This document shows positions 18,489 to 27,806 of a stretch of DNA of 63,631 nt, piece by piece. This stretch comes from Planctomycetota bacterium. Its GTDB lineage: Bacteria > Planctomycetota > Phycisphaerae > UBA1845 > UTPLA1. A program made the position numbers and the translations under genes. Every line of letters starts with the position of its first letter. The stretch's first letter is position 1. The stretch is taken from contig QEVG01000029.1 in the NCBI GenBank assembly GCA_003576905.1, forward strand, positions 1-63,631, read 5' to 3'. The notes under the pieces were generated by a model. It was not told the origin of the DNA and searched no databases. It saw nothing but the letters and a program-made list of their open reading frames with translations.

Positions 18489-18520
18489 TCTTTTGCTTTG
18501 CGGCCCGCCCCGGCCCCGGC

Positions 18521-18550
18521 TTGGCCGCGCCCCCCATTGTCTCGTATGAT
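18521..18550 (+). promoter_or_regulatory. Candidate promoter of the sulfotransferase-like gene
   Basis: TTGGCC (18521-18526), 18-base spacer, TATGAT (18545-18550). It lies just after the upstream terminator and about 45 bases before the ATG. Confidence 0.4.
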
Positions 18551-18601
18551 GCCCGCCTGCACGCGTGCATCGACTGAGGAATTCAGAAGGATTTGGCGCC
18601 C

Positions 18602-19186
18602 ATGAATCAGAGCGACGTCATCACCATCGTCTCCGGCCTTCCGCGCTCCGGCACCAGCATGATGATGAGCATGCTCGAGGCCGGGGGCATTCCGCCCGTC
18701 ACGGACGGAATTCGCACCGCCGACGAAGACAACCCGAAGGGCTACTACGAGTTCGAAAGGGTGAAGAAGGTCAAGGAGGACAAGAGCTGGCTGCCGGATG
18801 CGAGGGGCAAGGTCGTAAAGATGATCTCGCAGCTTCTGCTGGATCTGCCGACCGAGGGCTACCTGTATCGCGTCGTCTTCATGCGGCGGAAGATCGAAGA
18901 GATCCTCGCCTCGCAGCGCGAGATGATGAAGCGCCGCGGGACGCTGAAGGACGGCGGACCCAGCGACAAGGAGATGGGCGACATGCTGCTCAAGCACGTG
19001 GACCAGGTCCTCCGGTGGGTGGACAAGCAGCCGTGCATGCAGCTTCTCGAAGTGGATTACAACGCAACGCTCAAAAACGCCGCGCCGCACATCGCCGCGA
19101 TCAACGCCTTTCTCGGCGGAAATCTCGACGTCGCCGCCATGACCGCCGTCGTCGACAAGAACCTCTACCGCCAGCGAAAAGACTGA
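18602..19186 (+). CDS. Sulfotransferase-like P-loop protein
   Basis: 194 residues from ATG 18602 with AGAAGG 11 bases upstream; a TTG nine bases earlier sits too close to that site. The N-terminus ITIVSGLPRSGTSMM is the PAPS 5'-phosphosulfate loop (PRSGTS) of the sulfotransferase superfamily. It is shorter than typical enzymes (about 250-300), lacks an obvious catalytic-His segment, and is Lys-rich. It may transfer sulfate or act as a nucleotide-binding relative. Flanked by a terminator upstream and a convergent peptidase gene downstream. Confidence 0.75.
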   Translation: MNQSDVITIVSGLPRSGTSMMMSMLEAGGIPPVTDGIRTADEDNPKGYYEFERVKKVKEDKSWLPDARGKVVKMISQLLLDLPTEGYLYRVVFMRRKIEEILASQREMMKRRGTLKDGGPSDKEMGDMLLKHVDQVLRWVDKQPCMQLLEVDYNATLKNAAPHIAAINAFLGGNLDVAAMTAVVDKNLYRQRKD

Positions 19187-19244
19187 CGAAGGCCCCGATC
19201 CTATCCGCGCGGCCGCGCCGCGGGGGCTTGCGCCGCCTGCGGAG

Positions 19245-20039
19245 TCAGTTCGCTTCAGTCGCGAGCGCGCCTGCCGCGCCGCCGAACTCAATCGCTGCCA
19301 GCATCATCCGGCCGTATTTCTTCCAGAGCGCCGGGCCGTCGGCGTCGTCCGGCGATCGCGGCAGTTCGAGCGTGATGATGGGTGTCCCAAGCGTGACACC
19401 GGCGTACGAACCGAGCGAGCCCGGCCGGCTGCCGATCTTGTGCAGCGGCAGGTCGGTGTGGCGGGCCATGACCGCGGCGAGGGCCTCGCCCGGTCCGTCG
19501 TAGTCGATGCAGGCCGGAAGCGTCGTCGGCTGATGAATGCTGATGATTCGTGCCGGAGAATATTCCTGCATGAGGCGATGCAGGGCCCGGCTTTCCGGCT
19601 CGGAGAGCGGGTTCTCCCCGTGCTTCGATGCGGTGGCATAGTTGCCCGCCGGGAAGTTGCGGTTCAGGTCGACCCCGCGCACGTTGTGGCGCAGATTCTT
19701 CCTGAGGCCGTCCGGGTTGGCCGCCGGGACAATGATGACGCGCCGCCCGGCCACCACGCCCGGTTTTTCGCGCAGGTATGCGGAAAGCTCACGGACCAGC
19801 GGCGTGCCTGCCGGCTCGTCGCCGTGAATCGAAGCGATGATAAGCACGACTTCCGGCCCGTCGCCGAAGATTTCGCATTCGATGGGCCGGCCTTCGACGG
19901 AGCGGCCGATGGTCATTTGCCGGAAGTAGCCGGTCCTGGAGTCCGTCGCGGTCGAGTTCGGCGCGACGCGCGTTTCCGGCGGCTGACAGCCGACGAGCGC
20001 TGCGGCCACGAACAGCGGCACGAGACGTTTGGCGTGCAT
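19245..20039 (-). CDS. M14-family zinc carboxypeptidase lipoprotein (MpaA-like)
   Basis: 264 residues from the ATG at 20039, which gives a lipoprotein signal (KRLVPLFVAAALVGC). Upstream codons in the longer open frame do not look like protein. Zinc-binding HxxE is in ASIHGDEPAG and the third His in SIHQPTT; DLNRNFP carries the substrate-carboxylate Arg; the catalytic Glu probably lies in ITLELPR. Similar to murein peptide amidase MpaA, which trims diaminopimelate from peptidoglycan peptides, but here placed outside the cytoplasmic membrane. Convergent with the sulfotransferase gene. Confidence 0.88.
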   Translation of the reverse strand: MHAKRLVPLFVAAALVGCQPPETRVAPNSTATDSRTGYFRQMTIGRSVEGRPIECEIFGDGPEVVLIIASIHGDEPAGTPLVRELSAYLREKPGVVAGRRVIIVPAANPDGLRKNLRHNVRGVDLNRNFPAGNYATASKHGENPLSEPESRALHRLMQEYSPARIISIHQPTTLPACIDYDGPGEALAAVMARHTDLPLHKIGSRPGSLGSYAGVTLGTPIITLELPRSPDDADGPALWKKYGRMMLAAIEFGGAAGALATEAN

Positions 20040-20313
20040 GCACCGGGCCACTCGGCATCGCGATGCCGACGGAGCTGCCGCGCGGGGTGGAAAGAGAAGG
20101 CTGCTGCGTTCCAAAACCGGTCCCTCTGCCGTTGGTTGTGCGAGCGGATTGAAAGTCCCGAAATACCCGGTCATGTTCCGGGCATTCGCCGCGTAGTCAA
20201 GGGGAATCATGGCGCGGCAGCAGCCGCCGGCGGCTTCTGACCGGGGCCGGCGGCGACTAGAATGGTCCGGCCGTCACATGCGTGATGGCACCGCCCAGGA
20301 GAGGTATTGCCAG

Positions 20314-21519
20314 ATGCATCCGCGCCGCAGGACACGCCAGATGAAGGTCGGGCCCGTCGCCATTGGGGGCGATGCGCCGGTGTCGATCCAGTCGATGACG
20401 AGCACGTATACGTACGACATCGACGCGACGGTGAAGCAGATTCACGAGCTGGCGACGGCCGGGGCGGATATCGTGCGCGTGGCGGTGCCGGAGCCGAAGG
20501 ACACCGAGGCCCTCAAGCACATCCTGCCGCAGGTGCCGGTGCCGATCGTGGCGGATGTGCACTTTCACTTTCAGCGGGCGATGGAATCGATCGAGGCCGG
20601 GGTGCATAAGATTCGACTGAACCCCGGCAATATTCAGGATCGCAAGCAGGTGGACCGGGTAATTCGCGCGTGCCGCGAGCGGGGCATACCCATCCGCGTG
20701 GGTGTCAATGAGGGCGGCATCGTCGAGCGGAAAGACAAGGACAAGCGCGCGGTGGAGAAGGCCCGGCTGGAGGAGAACTACGAGGATCAGCTCGTCGGCA
20801 TCATGATGGACAAGCTGGCCGAGTATCTGCGCATCTTCGAGGAGAATGACTTCGGCGACGTGGTCATCTCGGCCAAGAGCATCGACCCGCGCATCGTCAT
20901 CAAGGCCTACACGGCCATCAGCGAGCGGTACGACTACCCATTGCACCTTGGCGTGACGCACGCGGGCCCGAAGGAGACCGGGTGCATTCGCAGCGTGGTC
21001 GCCCTCGGCACCCTGCTGGCCAACGGCATCGGCGACACGGTGCGGATCAGCTATGCCAGCGACCCCGTGCTGGAGGTGATCGACGCGAAGGAGATGCTCA
21101 ACTGCCTGGGCCTTCGCCCGCGCGTGGAGCCGGAGCTGATCGCCTGTCCGACCTGCGGGCGGATCGAGATCGACCTGATCAAGCTGGTGCAGGAGGTACG
21201 GCACCGGCTGGCGACGATCAAGACGCCGGTGAAGGTGGCGGTCATGGGGTGCGTGGTGAACGGCCCCGGCGAGGCGGAAGGGGCCGACGTGGCCATCTTT
21301 GCCGGGAAGGGGAAGGGCATCATCTACGTGCAGGGGGAGCAGAAGCGGACGGTGGCCGAGAGTGAGATGCTCGACGCGCTGTACGAGGAGTCGGTGGCGT
21401 TTGCAGCGCGGGTGGAGCGCGGAGAGGTGCAGCTTCGCACCGGTGGCGTGACGATCAAGCCGCCGGACCCGCTGCCGAGGGCGGACGGAAGTTTGCCGCT
21501 GCCGGTCGTTACAGGCTGA
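20314..21519 (+). CDS. ispG: 4-hydroxy-3-methylbut-2-enyl diphosphate synthase
   Basis: 401 residues from ATG 20314, with AGGAGAGG nine bases upstream. Penultimate step of the non-mevalonate isoprenoid pathway; an iron-sulfur enzyme that reduces MEcPP to HMBPP. The 4Fe-4S ligands are visible: C278 and C281 (ACPTCGR), C313 and E320 (GCVVNGPGEAEGAD). The N-terminal TIM-barrel begins RRRTRQMKVGPVAIGGDAPV and contains RLNPGNI. It is the short bacterial form without the extra plant/Chlamydia domain. TAGAAT at 20258-20263 is a possible -10 box. Confidence 0.96.
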   Translation: MHPRRRTRQMKVGPVAIGGDAPVSIQSMTSTYTYDIDATVKQIHELATAGADIVRVAVPEPKDTEALKHILPQVPVPIVADVHFHFQRAMESIEAGVHKIRLNPGNIQDRKQVDRVIRACRERGIPIRVGVNEGGIVERKDKDKRAVEKARLEENYEDQLVGIMMDKLAEYLRIFEENDFGDVVISAKSIDPRIVIKAYTAISERYDYPLHLGVTHAGPKETGCIRSVVALGTLLANGIGDTVRISYASDPVLEVIDAKEMLNCLGLRPRVEPELIACPTCGRIEIDLIKLVQEVRHRLATIKTPVKVAVMGCVVNGPGEAEGADVAIFAGKGKGIIYVQGEQKRTVAESEMLDALYEESVAFAARVERGEVQLRTGGVTIKPPDPLPRADGSLPLPVVTG

Positions 21520-21751
21520 GTTACTTGTGATAGCACGTCCCGCCTTCTCTTCCCCAGTTCTGGGGGTCAAAAACTGGGCAATTCTCCCAACCACCCTGCA
21601 ATATCGCCCACTCCCCGCCCCTTTTTCGATGTGTTCCGTGATGTCGCCGCCGGCTGGCATGCGCATTGCTCCGGGACGCGGTGCCAACCTGCCGGGTGCA
21701 CCAGGAGAGATGCACCCGATGCCACCGCGCGACTCCCCTCGGAGATGTGCC

Positions 21752-21994
21752 ATGTATGAAAGCGAGAAATCCTGTGACGGGTCGCAGAACAATCGGCCGA
21801 GCCGCCATGAAGACGCCCCGGTCCACCGGAGGCTTCGTTATTGCGAGGGCTTCATTGCAGACCTCGAAGAGTATGCCGACTGTCTGTCAGGGCTGGAGGC
21901 GACGATCGCCCGGGCCCTCGGAGCGCTTTACATCCGCGACGCCCTGAGGTCGGTTCACTGGTCGGTGGAAGTCGCGCCCGCGCGCTGCCGCTGA
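21752..21994 (+). CDS. Small hypothetical protein
   Basis: 80 residues from ATG 21752 with GGAG seven bases upstream. Third-position GC is high, as in neighbouring genes, and the middle is Asp/Glu-rich and helical (FIADLEEYADCLSGLEATI). No motif, signal or membrane segment. It could be a real small protein or chance reading; the upstream part of the open frame is not convincing. Confidence 0.4.
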   Translation: MYESEKSCDGSQNNRPSRHEDAPVHRRLRYCEGFIADLEEYADCLSGLEATIARALGALYIRDALRSVHWSVEVAPARCR

Positions 21995-22174
21995 TCCGCG
22001 GCGAACCGTATCGCGGGCGTGAAGTTTCGGACGGATTGTCGCACGTGAAATAAGCCGTGCGGCTGGAAGTCGGACCGGCCGCCTCCGACTTGCGGGATGG
22101 CGGCACTGTCCGCAACATGACGGACGTGTACCGGGCATCGCCGAGCCCGAATTCATCAAAAAGGAAGCAGAGCC

Positions 22175-23539
22175 ATGAAGCGAATCAATCAACAGTTTGG
22201 TGTGTACGTGTGCGCGTTGGTGTGCCTTGCCGTGGCGTCGGCGGCGAAGGCGTCGCCGGAAGATACCGTGGCCGACGCGGTGCTTGGTCAGGCCGACTTC
22301 AGCACAAATCAGGCAAACCAGGGCGGCGCAAATGCCACGGCGACCGGAATGAACGGCAACCGAGGTCTTGCGGTGTCTCCCAGCGACGGGCGGCTCTGGG
22401 TCGCTGATACGAGCAACAACCGCGTGCTTTCCTTCGCGAGCGCGGCCGCTTTCACGAATGGACAGGCGGCCGATATCGTTCTGGGACAGGCCGATTTCGT
22501 GAGCAATCAGCCCAATCGCGGCGGGGCCAACCCGGCGCAGAATACGTTGAGCGGTCCGCGCGGCGTGGCGGTGGATTCGGCGGGGCGTGTCTATGTCGCC
22601 GACACCGACAACAAGCGCGTTCTGCGGTTCGATCCGCCCTTCACAAACGGCGAGGATGCCGTGCAGGTCTTCGGCCAGGCCGGAAGCTTCACGACGGCGA
22701 ACCAGGCGGCCATGAACGCCGCCACGGCCGACAACATGGGCAATCCGGAAGGCGTCGCTGTCGATGCGAACGACAACCTGTGGCTGGCCGATCGCTTCCT
22801 CAGTCGCTGCACGCGGTTCAATACGCCGGCGGCCCCCGGCGGCGATACCACCGCTGACCTCGTAATCGGGCAGCCCAACCTGACGAGCGGCGATCCCAAC
22901 CAGGGCGGTGCGAACCCGGCCGCGAATACGATCAACCGCGCCAGCGGCTGCGCGTTGGATGCGGCCGGTAATTTGTACGTCTGCGACGAGTTCAATCATC
23001 GCGTGCTGCTCTATCTGGCGCCGCTGTCGAACAACCAGGCCGCCGCCCGGGTGTACGGCCAGCCCGACTTCGTGTCCCAGGGGGCGAACAACGGCGGGCG
23101 CAGCGCAACCAGCCTGAACACGCCGGTCAGCGTCGCGGTCGATCCGATCAGCGGCAACATGTTCATCGCCGACTCGGTGAACATGCGCGTCCTGGAGTTC
23201 TCGAATCCGCAGACCGACAGCGTCGCCGATCGCGTGTATGGCCAGGGCGGTGATTTCACGACGGGAGACGTCAACAAGGGCGGGGTCAGCGCCAGTTCGA
23301 TCAACGATGTCGGCGGTGTCGCCTGTGATGCGCTGGGCAACCTCTACGCCGGCGACCGACTCAACAGCCGCGTGCTTCGATACAACGTGCCCGCCGGCCA
23401 GAACGGCAACAACGGCGGGAACAATGGCGGAAACAACGGTGGTGGGGCGATGCCCTGCGGTGTCTGCGGCCCCGGCATGTTCTTCATGATGCCGATGTGC
23501 GTCGTGGGCATGATCGTGATGCGCCGCCGCACACGTTGA
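22175..23539 (+). CDS. Secreted six-module NHL-type propeller protein with CGxCGP C-terminal anchor
   Basis: 454 residues, ATG 22175 with AAGGAAG upstream. Signal peptide about 1-27 (ending SAAKAS). Six repeated modules each begin V-x-GQ-x-(D/N)-F/L, contain N-x-GG and go on with VAVD...VADT-N-RVL-type NHL strands, so a six-bladed beta-propeller is likely. A Gly/Asn linker (about 410-425) leads to CGVCGPG, a hydrophobic helix rich in Met, and the basic end RRRTR. The same C-terminal pattern ends the TSP3 protein at 35504-38944. Probably an exported, membrane-held or surface protein; ligand unknown. Confidence 0.85.
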   Translation: MKRINQQFGVYVCALVCLAVASAAKASPEDTVADAVLGQADFSTNQANQGGANATATGMNGNRGLAVSPSDGRLWVADTSNNRVLSFASAAAFTNGQAADIVLGQADFVSNQPNRGGANPAQNTLSGPRGVAVDSAGRVYVADTDNKRVLRFDPPFTNGEDAVQVFGQAGSFTTANQAAMNAATADNMGNPEGVAVDANDNLWLADRFLSRCTRFNTPAAPGGDTTADLVIGQPNLTSGDPNQGGANPAANTINRASGCALDAAGNLYVCDEFNHRVLLYLAPLSNNQAAARVYGQPDFVSQGANNGGRSATSLNTPVSVAVDPISGNMFIADSVNMRVLEFSNPQTDSVADRVYGQGGDFTTGDVNKGGVSASSINDVGGVACDALGNLYAGDRLNSRVLRYNVPAGQNGNNGGNNGGNNGGGAMPCGVCGPGMFFMMPMCVVGMIVMRRRTR

Positions 23540-23569
23540 GTCGAAAGACAGGAATTTGCTCTGAAAAAA

Positions 23570-23600
23570 GGGCGGCTCCTCTTCAGCAGGGGAGCCGCCC
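23570..23600 (+). terminator. Intrinsic terminator, probably bidirectional
   Basis: GGGCGGCTCC (23570-23579) pairs perfectly with GGAGCCGCCC (23591-23600), followed by TTGTT and preceded by an A-run, which reads as T-run on the other strand. It lies between two convergent genes. Confidence 0.75.
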
Positions 23601-23635
23601 TTGTTCAATGAGTGGATCGGCCATCGGCGCGGGCG

Positions 23636-25732
23636 TCACGCCAGGGCCGGCTGCGGCGAGACCCCGCCGGCCTCGGCTTCCATGAGCTGCTGGTGGGTCG
23701 CTCGCTCTTCGCCGAATCGCACCAGCCGGGCCGAGTTGAACACCACGACAAAACTGGATGCGGTGTGAAGAATGGCGGCCAGGACCGGGGGAATGAAATC
23801 GAACGCGCCCAAGGCCATCACGGTTACGACGAACATGACCCCGAAAACGAGGTTCTGCACGACGACGCGTCGCGTGGCGCGGCTGAGCCGGACCAGGAAG
23901 GGAATGCGCGTCAGGTCGTTGTTGAGCAGGGCGATCGAAGCCGAGTTGATCGCCACGTCGCTTCCCGCCGCGCCCATGGCTACGCCCAGATCGCCGGCGG
24001 CCAGCGCCGGGGCGTCGTTCACGCCGTCGCCGATCACCATCACGCGGTGTCCCTGGGCCCGCATGGCGTTGACCAGATCGAGCTTCTCCTGCGGCAGGCA
24101 GTCGGCCCGGTACTCGGTGCAGGCCATTTCCGATGCGACCCGCTTGGCCACGGCCTGGCGGTCGCCGGTAAGCATGGCCACGCGGCGGATACCGATATTG
24201 CGCAAATCTTCGACGGCCTCGCGGGCCGCGGGGCGCGTCCGGTCTTCGAGGCAGACGAGCCCGAGCAGCTTTCCATCGGCGGCGACGTAAAGCTGGCTCA
24301 TGCCCTCGGCGGCCCGGGCGGCTTCGGACAGTGCCGACACATCGACACCTCGTTCGCGCAGAAACGTCTCACGGCCGACCAGTACTGTGGCCGCGCCGCC
24401 GTCATCGGAGACCGTCGCGACGACCCCCTTGCCGGGCACTTCCTCGAATTTCTGCGGCTTTTCGGCCTCGATGTTGGCCTCGCGGGCGACCTCCTGAAGC
24501 GCCTTTGCGGCCGGGTGGTTGCTGAGCATCTCCGCCGAAGCGGCCAGTCGCAGGAGCCGGACGCCGTCTGTTTTCTCGGCAGGGACGAGGCGTGTCACGG
24601 ACAGGATTCCGGTGGTCAGCGTGCCGGTCTTGTCGAAGACGACGGCCGTCAGCCGGCCGGCGCTTTCGAGGTGCCCCACGTCCTTAATGAGTATTCCCAG
24701 CCGGGCCGCGCACGACAGGCCCGCCACCATCGCCGTCGGCGTGGCCATGATCAGGGCGCACGGGCAGCTCGCCACGAGCATGGCGATGGCCCGCTGCATC
24801 CCGTTTTCATCCTTGGTGAAGAACATCACCAGGGCCGCGAGCATGAGCACGACCGGCGTGTACCAGATGACATAGCGGTCGATGAGCCGCATGATCGGAA
24901 TGCGCGTCCGTTCGGCCATGAGGATCAGCCGCTGCACCTGACCCAGCGTGGTTTCACCTGCCACCTTGGTCACTTCGATGTCCATCGCGCCGGTGAGATT
25001 CATCGTTCCGGAAAAGACCGGGTCGCCCGGCCGCTTGTCGACCGGAAGTGATTCGCCGGTGATGTTGGCCTGGTTGACGGTCGATTCGCCGGACACAACC
25101 TTGCCGTCGGCGGGAATGCTGTCGCCGGGCCGGACGCGGATGCGCTGGCCCTTCTCGAGCGAGACGGCCTCGACGATCTGTTCCCCGCCGTTGGCAATGA
25201 GCCGCGCCGTCTTGGGCGTCAGCTTGACGAGTTCTTCAATGCTCGCCCGCGCCCCGATCGCCGTGCGGGTTTCCACCAGTTCTGACAGGAGCAGAAAGAA
25301 CGCGATCACGCCCGCCGCGCGGTAGTCGCCGGTGGCGAAGGCCGCCACGATCGCGAGGGCGACGAGTTCGTCCATGTGCATATGACCGCGGATCAGGTTC
25401 CTGATCGCGTGCCAGATAATGCGCAGGGCCAGGAGCGTCGCGCCGACCGCGGCCACGAAATCCATGTGAAACTGGTAGAGGTATTCCTTTCGCTCGCCGA
25501 TCGAGCCGTCGTCCCGCGTGAATTCCACGAGTTCATAGGGGCTGAAGATCTGGACGAAATAACTGGTGAGAACCAGCATGCCGCCGACGAGCGTTATGAA
25601 CAGCCAGACGCCGGCCCACCGAGCCTGCTCGGCCGCCTCGCCGTGCGCATGATCGTGAAAATGATCGTGCCCGTGATCGTGGTCATGGTGATGCGCCTCG
25701 GCCGCGGAAACGCCAATGATCTGATGCGCCAT
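23636..25732 (-). CDS. P1B-type heavy-metal ATPase, probably Zn/Cd/Pb exporter
   Basis: 698 residues from the ATG at 25732. A His/Asp-rich cytoplasmic N-terminus (residues 14-30, HHHDHDHGHDHFHDHAHG) replaces the Cys-type HMA domain and suits zinc. CPC metal site in VASCPCALIMATP, DKTGTLTTG, SNHPAAKAL and GDGVNDAPAL are all present, and the final helix has HTASSFVVVFNSARL as in zinc pumps. It would export Zn, Cd or Pb. The long upstream frame to 26170 lacks protein character. A good promoter lies 120 bases upstream and no metal regulator is adjacent. Confidence 0.9.
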   Translation of the reverse strand: MAHQIIGVSAAEAHHHDHDHGHDHFHDHAHGEAAEQARWAGVWLFITLVGGMLVLTSYFVQIFSPYELVEFTRDDGSIGERKEYLYQFHMDFVAAVGATLLALRIIWHAIRNLIRGHMHMDELVALAIVAAFATGDYRAAGVIAFFLLLSELVETRTAIGARASIEELVKLTPKTARLIANGGEQIVEAVSLEKGQRIRVRPGDSIPADGKVVSGESTVNQANITGESLPVDKRPGDPVFSGTMNLTGAMDIEVTKVAGETTLGQVQRLILMAERTRIPIMRLIDRYVIWYTPVVLMLAALVMFFTKDENGMQRAIAMLVASCPCALIMATPTAMVAGLSCAARLGILIKDVGHLESAGRLTAVVFDKTGTLTTGILSVTRLVPAEKTDGVRLLRLAASAEMLSNHPAAKALQEVAREANIEAEKPQKFEEVPGKGVVATVSDDGGAATVLVGRETFLRERGVDVSALSEAARAAEGMSQLYVAADGKLLGLVCLEDRTRPAAREAVEDLRNIGIRRVAMLTGDRQAVAKRVASEMACTEYRADCLPQEKLDLVNAMRAQGHRVMVIGDGVNDAPALAAGDLGVAMGAAGSDVAINSASIALLNNDLTRIPFLVRLSRATRRVVVQNLVFGVMFVVTVMALGAFDFIPPVLAAILHTASSFVVVFNSARLVRFGEERATHQQLMEAEAGGVSPQPALA

Positions 25733-26201
25733 GATGGTGGATACCCGATGAATTCGGCGGGGTTGGCGGCTCGCGTGCCGTGCACCCTGCGCCTGGTACG
25801 CCGACGGCGACCGGTCCGTTCTCGATCGCGAATCCCCCTTAGGGAATGCGGAATAATAGGCCCGAACCGTCGACGTGCCAAGACGGGGGCGGAGTGCGGG
25901 TCGGAACGCGCCCCACCGCGAAGGCGGCGTCGGGGTATCTACGGGCGGCGGAAATGCCTGAAAAAGGGCAGTTGCCGCGGGCACAAGCCCCACGTCCCCT
26001 GGCAAGCCATGAATCGCGGACTGCACAGTCGCAAATGGCACAGCCAATGAACAAACGCGGCGGAACAGGGTCGCATGCGCACGCCGCGGATTCACTGTTC
26101 GTATACGGCTACGTCGTTCGGCAGGATTTCTCTCATTCGTGGCGCGTAACTTTCTCTGCGCGCAGGTCATCAGTGATATCGGGACCCTGGGAGTCGTGAT
26201 T
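25733..26201. other. Divergent 469-base intergenic region
   Basis: No gene seen. It separates the zinc-type ATPase (minus) from the hydrolase lipoprotein (plus) and contains one good minus-strand promoter, which leaves a leader of about 110 bases before the ATPase start. Confidence 0.5.
25852..25880 (-). promoter_or_regulatory. Candidate promoter of the Zn/Cd ATPase gene
   Basis: On the minus strand TTGGCA (25880-25875), exact 17-base spacer, TATTAT (25857-25852). The best sigma-70-like match noticed in the window. The spacer is not the long form expected for MerR/ZntR control. Confidence 0.5.
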
Positions 26202-27029
26202 ATGCCCGCACATACGCTCAGTCTTATCTTTGCCGCGCTCGGCGTCTTTACCCTCGTGGCCGCGCCGGGATGCAGCCTGTCCGACGGTCGCGCGTACGAG
26301 TCCGAGCCGCAAGGGCGGGTCTACTACTTCGACGGCGCCGGGGGCGGCGGTGTGCTGACCAACTGGGGCGGAGGTGTGCGCGAGGGGCTCGGGCGCGCCG
26401 GTGTGCCCGGAGGCTTCGAGAGCTTCGCGTGGCATACCGGGCTTGGTGTGTTTGCCGATCAAGGCGCAAGCGTGATGTACAAGCGCCAGAAGGCGGGTGA
26501 AGCCGCGGTGCTGATGCGGCGATTCATCGAGTCCCATCCCGGCCGTCCCGTGCATGTGGTCGGCCTGTCGGCCGGCACCGCAGTCGCAGTCTTCGCGCTT
26601 GAGGCACTGCCGAGTGAACTGGCGGTCGATGAGGTCGTGCTTCTCGGGTCGTCGCTCAGTTCGCATTACGATCTCAGCCCGGCCCTGGAGCATGTGCGCG
26701 GCAGCGTAACCGTGTTTACCTCCGAAAAGGATGCTGTGCTGGGGGTCGCGGTGAGCGTTGCGGGCACGGCGGATCGTGAATTCTGCGGTGCTTGCGCAGC
26801 GGGCTTAAAGGGCTTTCACCTCCCGGCCAAGGCCGATCAAAGTACCCGGGAGCTTTACGCTCGGGTCCACAACATCGCGTGGATGCCCGAGTTCGCCGGC
26901 GCGGGCAACTTCGGGGGTCATACGGATGCGGTGAACCCCGCGTTTGTAAGCACTTACGTTGCGCCGATTCTCCTCGGGACGGGGCCCCGGTTTTCGCAGT
27001 CCGGCAGACAGCCGGTCAGCAAACTGTGA
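26202..27029 (+). CDS. Alpha/beta-hydrolase-like lipoprotein
   Basis: 275 residues from ATG 26202 with GGGAG eight bases upstream. Lipoprotein-type signal ending VAAPGC (C24). The nucleophile elbow GxSxG is present as VVGLSAGTAVA; an Asp in FTSEKDAV and His in GGHTDAVNP could complete the triad. Two Cys (FCGAC) may form a disulfide. Probably an esterase-like enzyme held on the outer face of a membrane; the substrate cannot be told. It is divergent from the zinc ATPase gene. Confidence 0.8.
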   Translation: MPAHTLSLIFAALGVFTLVAAPGCSLSDGRAYESEPQGRVYYFDGAGGGGVLTNWGGGVREGLGRAGVPGGFESFAWHTGLGVFADQGASVMYKRQKAGEAAVLMRRFIESHPGRPVHVVGLSAGTAVAVFALEALPSELAVDEVVLLGSSLSSHYDLSPALEHVRGSVTVFTSEKDAVLGVAVSVAGTADREFCGACAAGLKGFHLPAKADQSTRELYARVHNIAWMPEFAGAGNFGGHTDAVNPAFVSTYVAPILLGTGPRFSQSGRQPVSKL

Positions 27030-27158
27030 TCCGGCATCCACGGCGCAGTCCGCTGAAGGGGTAGCCGCCGGGGGCGGCGAGTGGGTGCGGATTGAGGATT
27101 TTTGCTCACATCGGATTCGATGCATATCTAAAAAACCTCGGGGCAGGCCGGCGAATTC

Positions 27159-27188
27159 TGGACATTAGCTCGCGAGCGTATGTAAGAT
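27159..27188 (+). promoter_or_regulatory. Candidate promoter of the zinc-ribbon gene
   Basis: TGGACA (27159-27164), 18-base spacer, TAAGAT (27183-27188), about 50 bases before ATG 27240. Confidence 0.35.
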
Positions 27189-27239
27189 ACGAATGAGCCG
27201 GTCTTTATGCCCGATCCCGGGCTGGAGTGCTGACGAGTC

Positions 27240-27683
27240 ATGAGATTTGTCCAGATACTCTTTATTGTCGTTGCGCTCTCATCCGCCACGGTCCTGGCAC
27301 TGAGAGACGGCTCAAGCCTTCGAAGCGCGGCGGACGCCCCGGAAACGCAAACCCAGTGGAAGTGCCGGATCTGCGCACGTGAGTTCAAGCTCACCGCTTT
27401 TGATGTCATGAAACAGTCCGCCGCCCCCTACGACGGGTCGCGCGGGCTCAAGTGTCCGGGCTGCGACGAGGACGAGGCCTTCCTCGCGCGGACCTGTTTT
27501 AATTGCCGCGGCGTCTATCTCGGTCCGGAAGTCTCCGGCGGCGTCGCGCGGTGTCCGAACTGCATAAACGGAGACGTGGAGGAACAGGTTCCGGGTCATG
27601 GAACCTACGAATCCGCGCCGGGTACGGAGGAAGGCGCTTCGGAGCGGCAGTCGCCGCCCAAACCGCCGGTGAAGGTGATCTAG
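27240..27683 (+). CDS. Membrane-anchored or secreted double zinc-ribbon protein
   Basis: 147 residues. N-terminal hydrophobic segment (about 4-21) may be a signal or anchor. Four CxxC knuckles follow: CRIC, CPGC, CFNC and CPNC, enough for two zinc ribbons. The C-terminus is Glu/Pro-rich and disordered. A zinc ribbon exported from the cytoplasm is unusual. It precedes a pseudopilin gene by 123 bases on the same strand and may belong to the same secretion apparatus; this is inference. Confidence 0.75.
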   Translation: MRFVQILFIVVALSSATVLALRDGSSLRSAADAPETQTQWKCRICAREFKLTAFDVMKQSAAPYDGSRGLKCPGCDEDEAFLARTCFNCRGVYLGPEVSGGVARCPNCINGDVEEQVPGHGTYESAPGTEEGASERQSPPKPPVKVI

Positions 27684-27806
27684 GCACGTGCCTCGGTAAG
27701 GCACGGATCGACGAGTGGTCCGATCCGGTCGTGCCCATCGAGCACGCGAAGGTACGAAAAAGAGGGTGCGACCTTCGGGTCGTCGTTGCATGGTCGCGGG
27801 TGGAGC

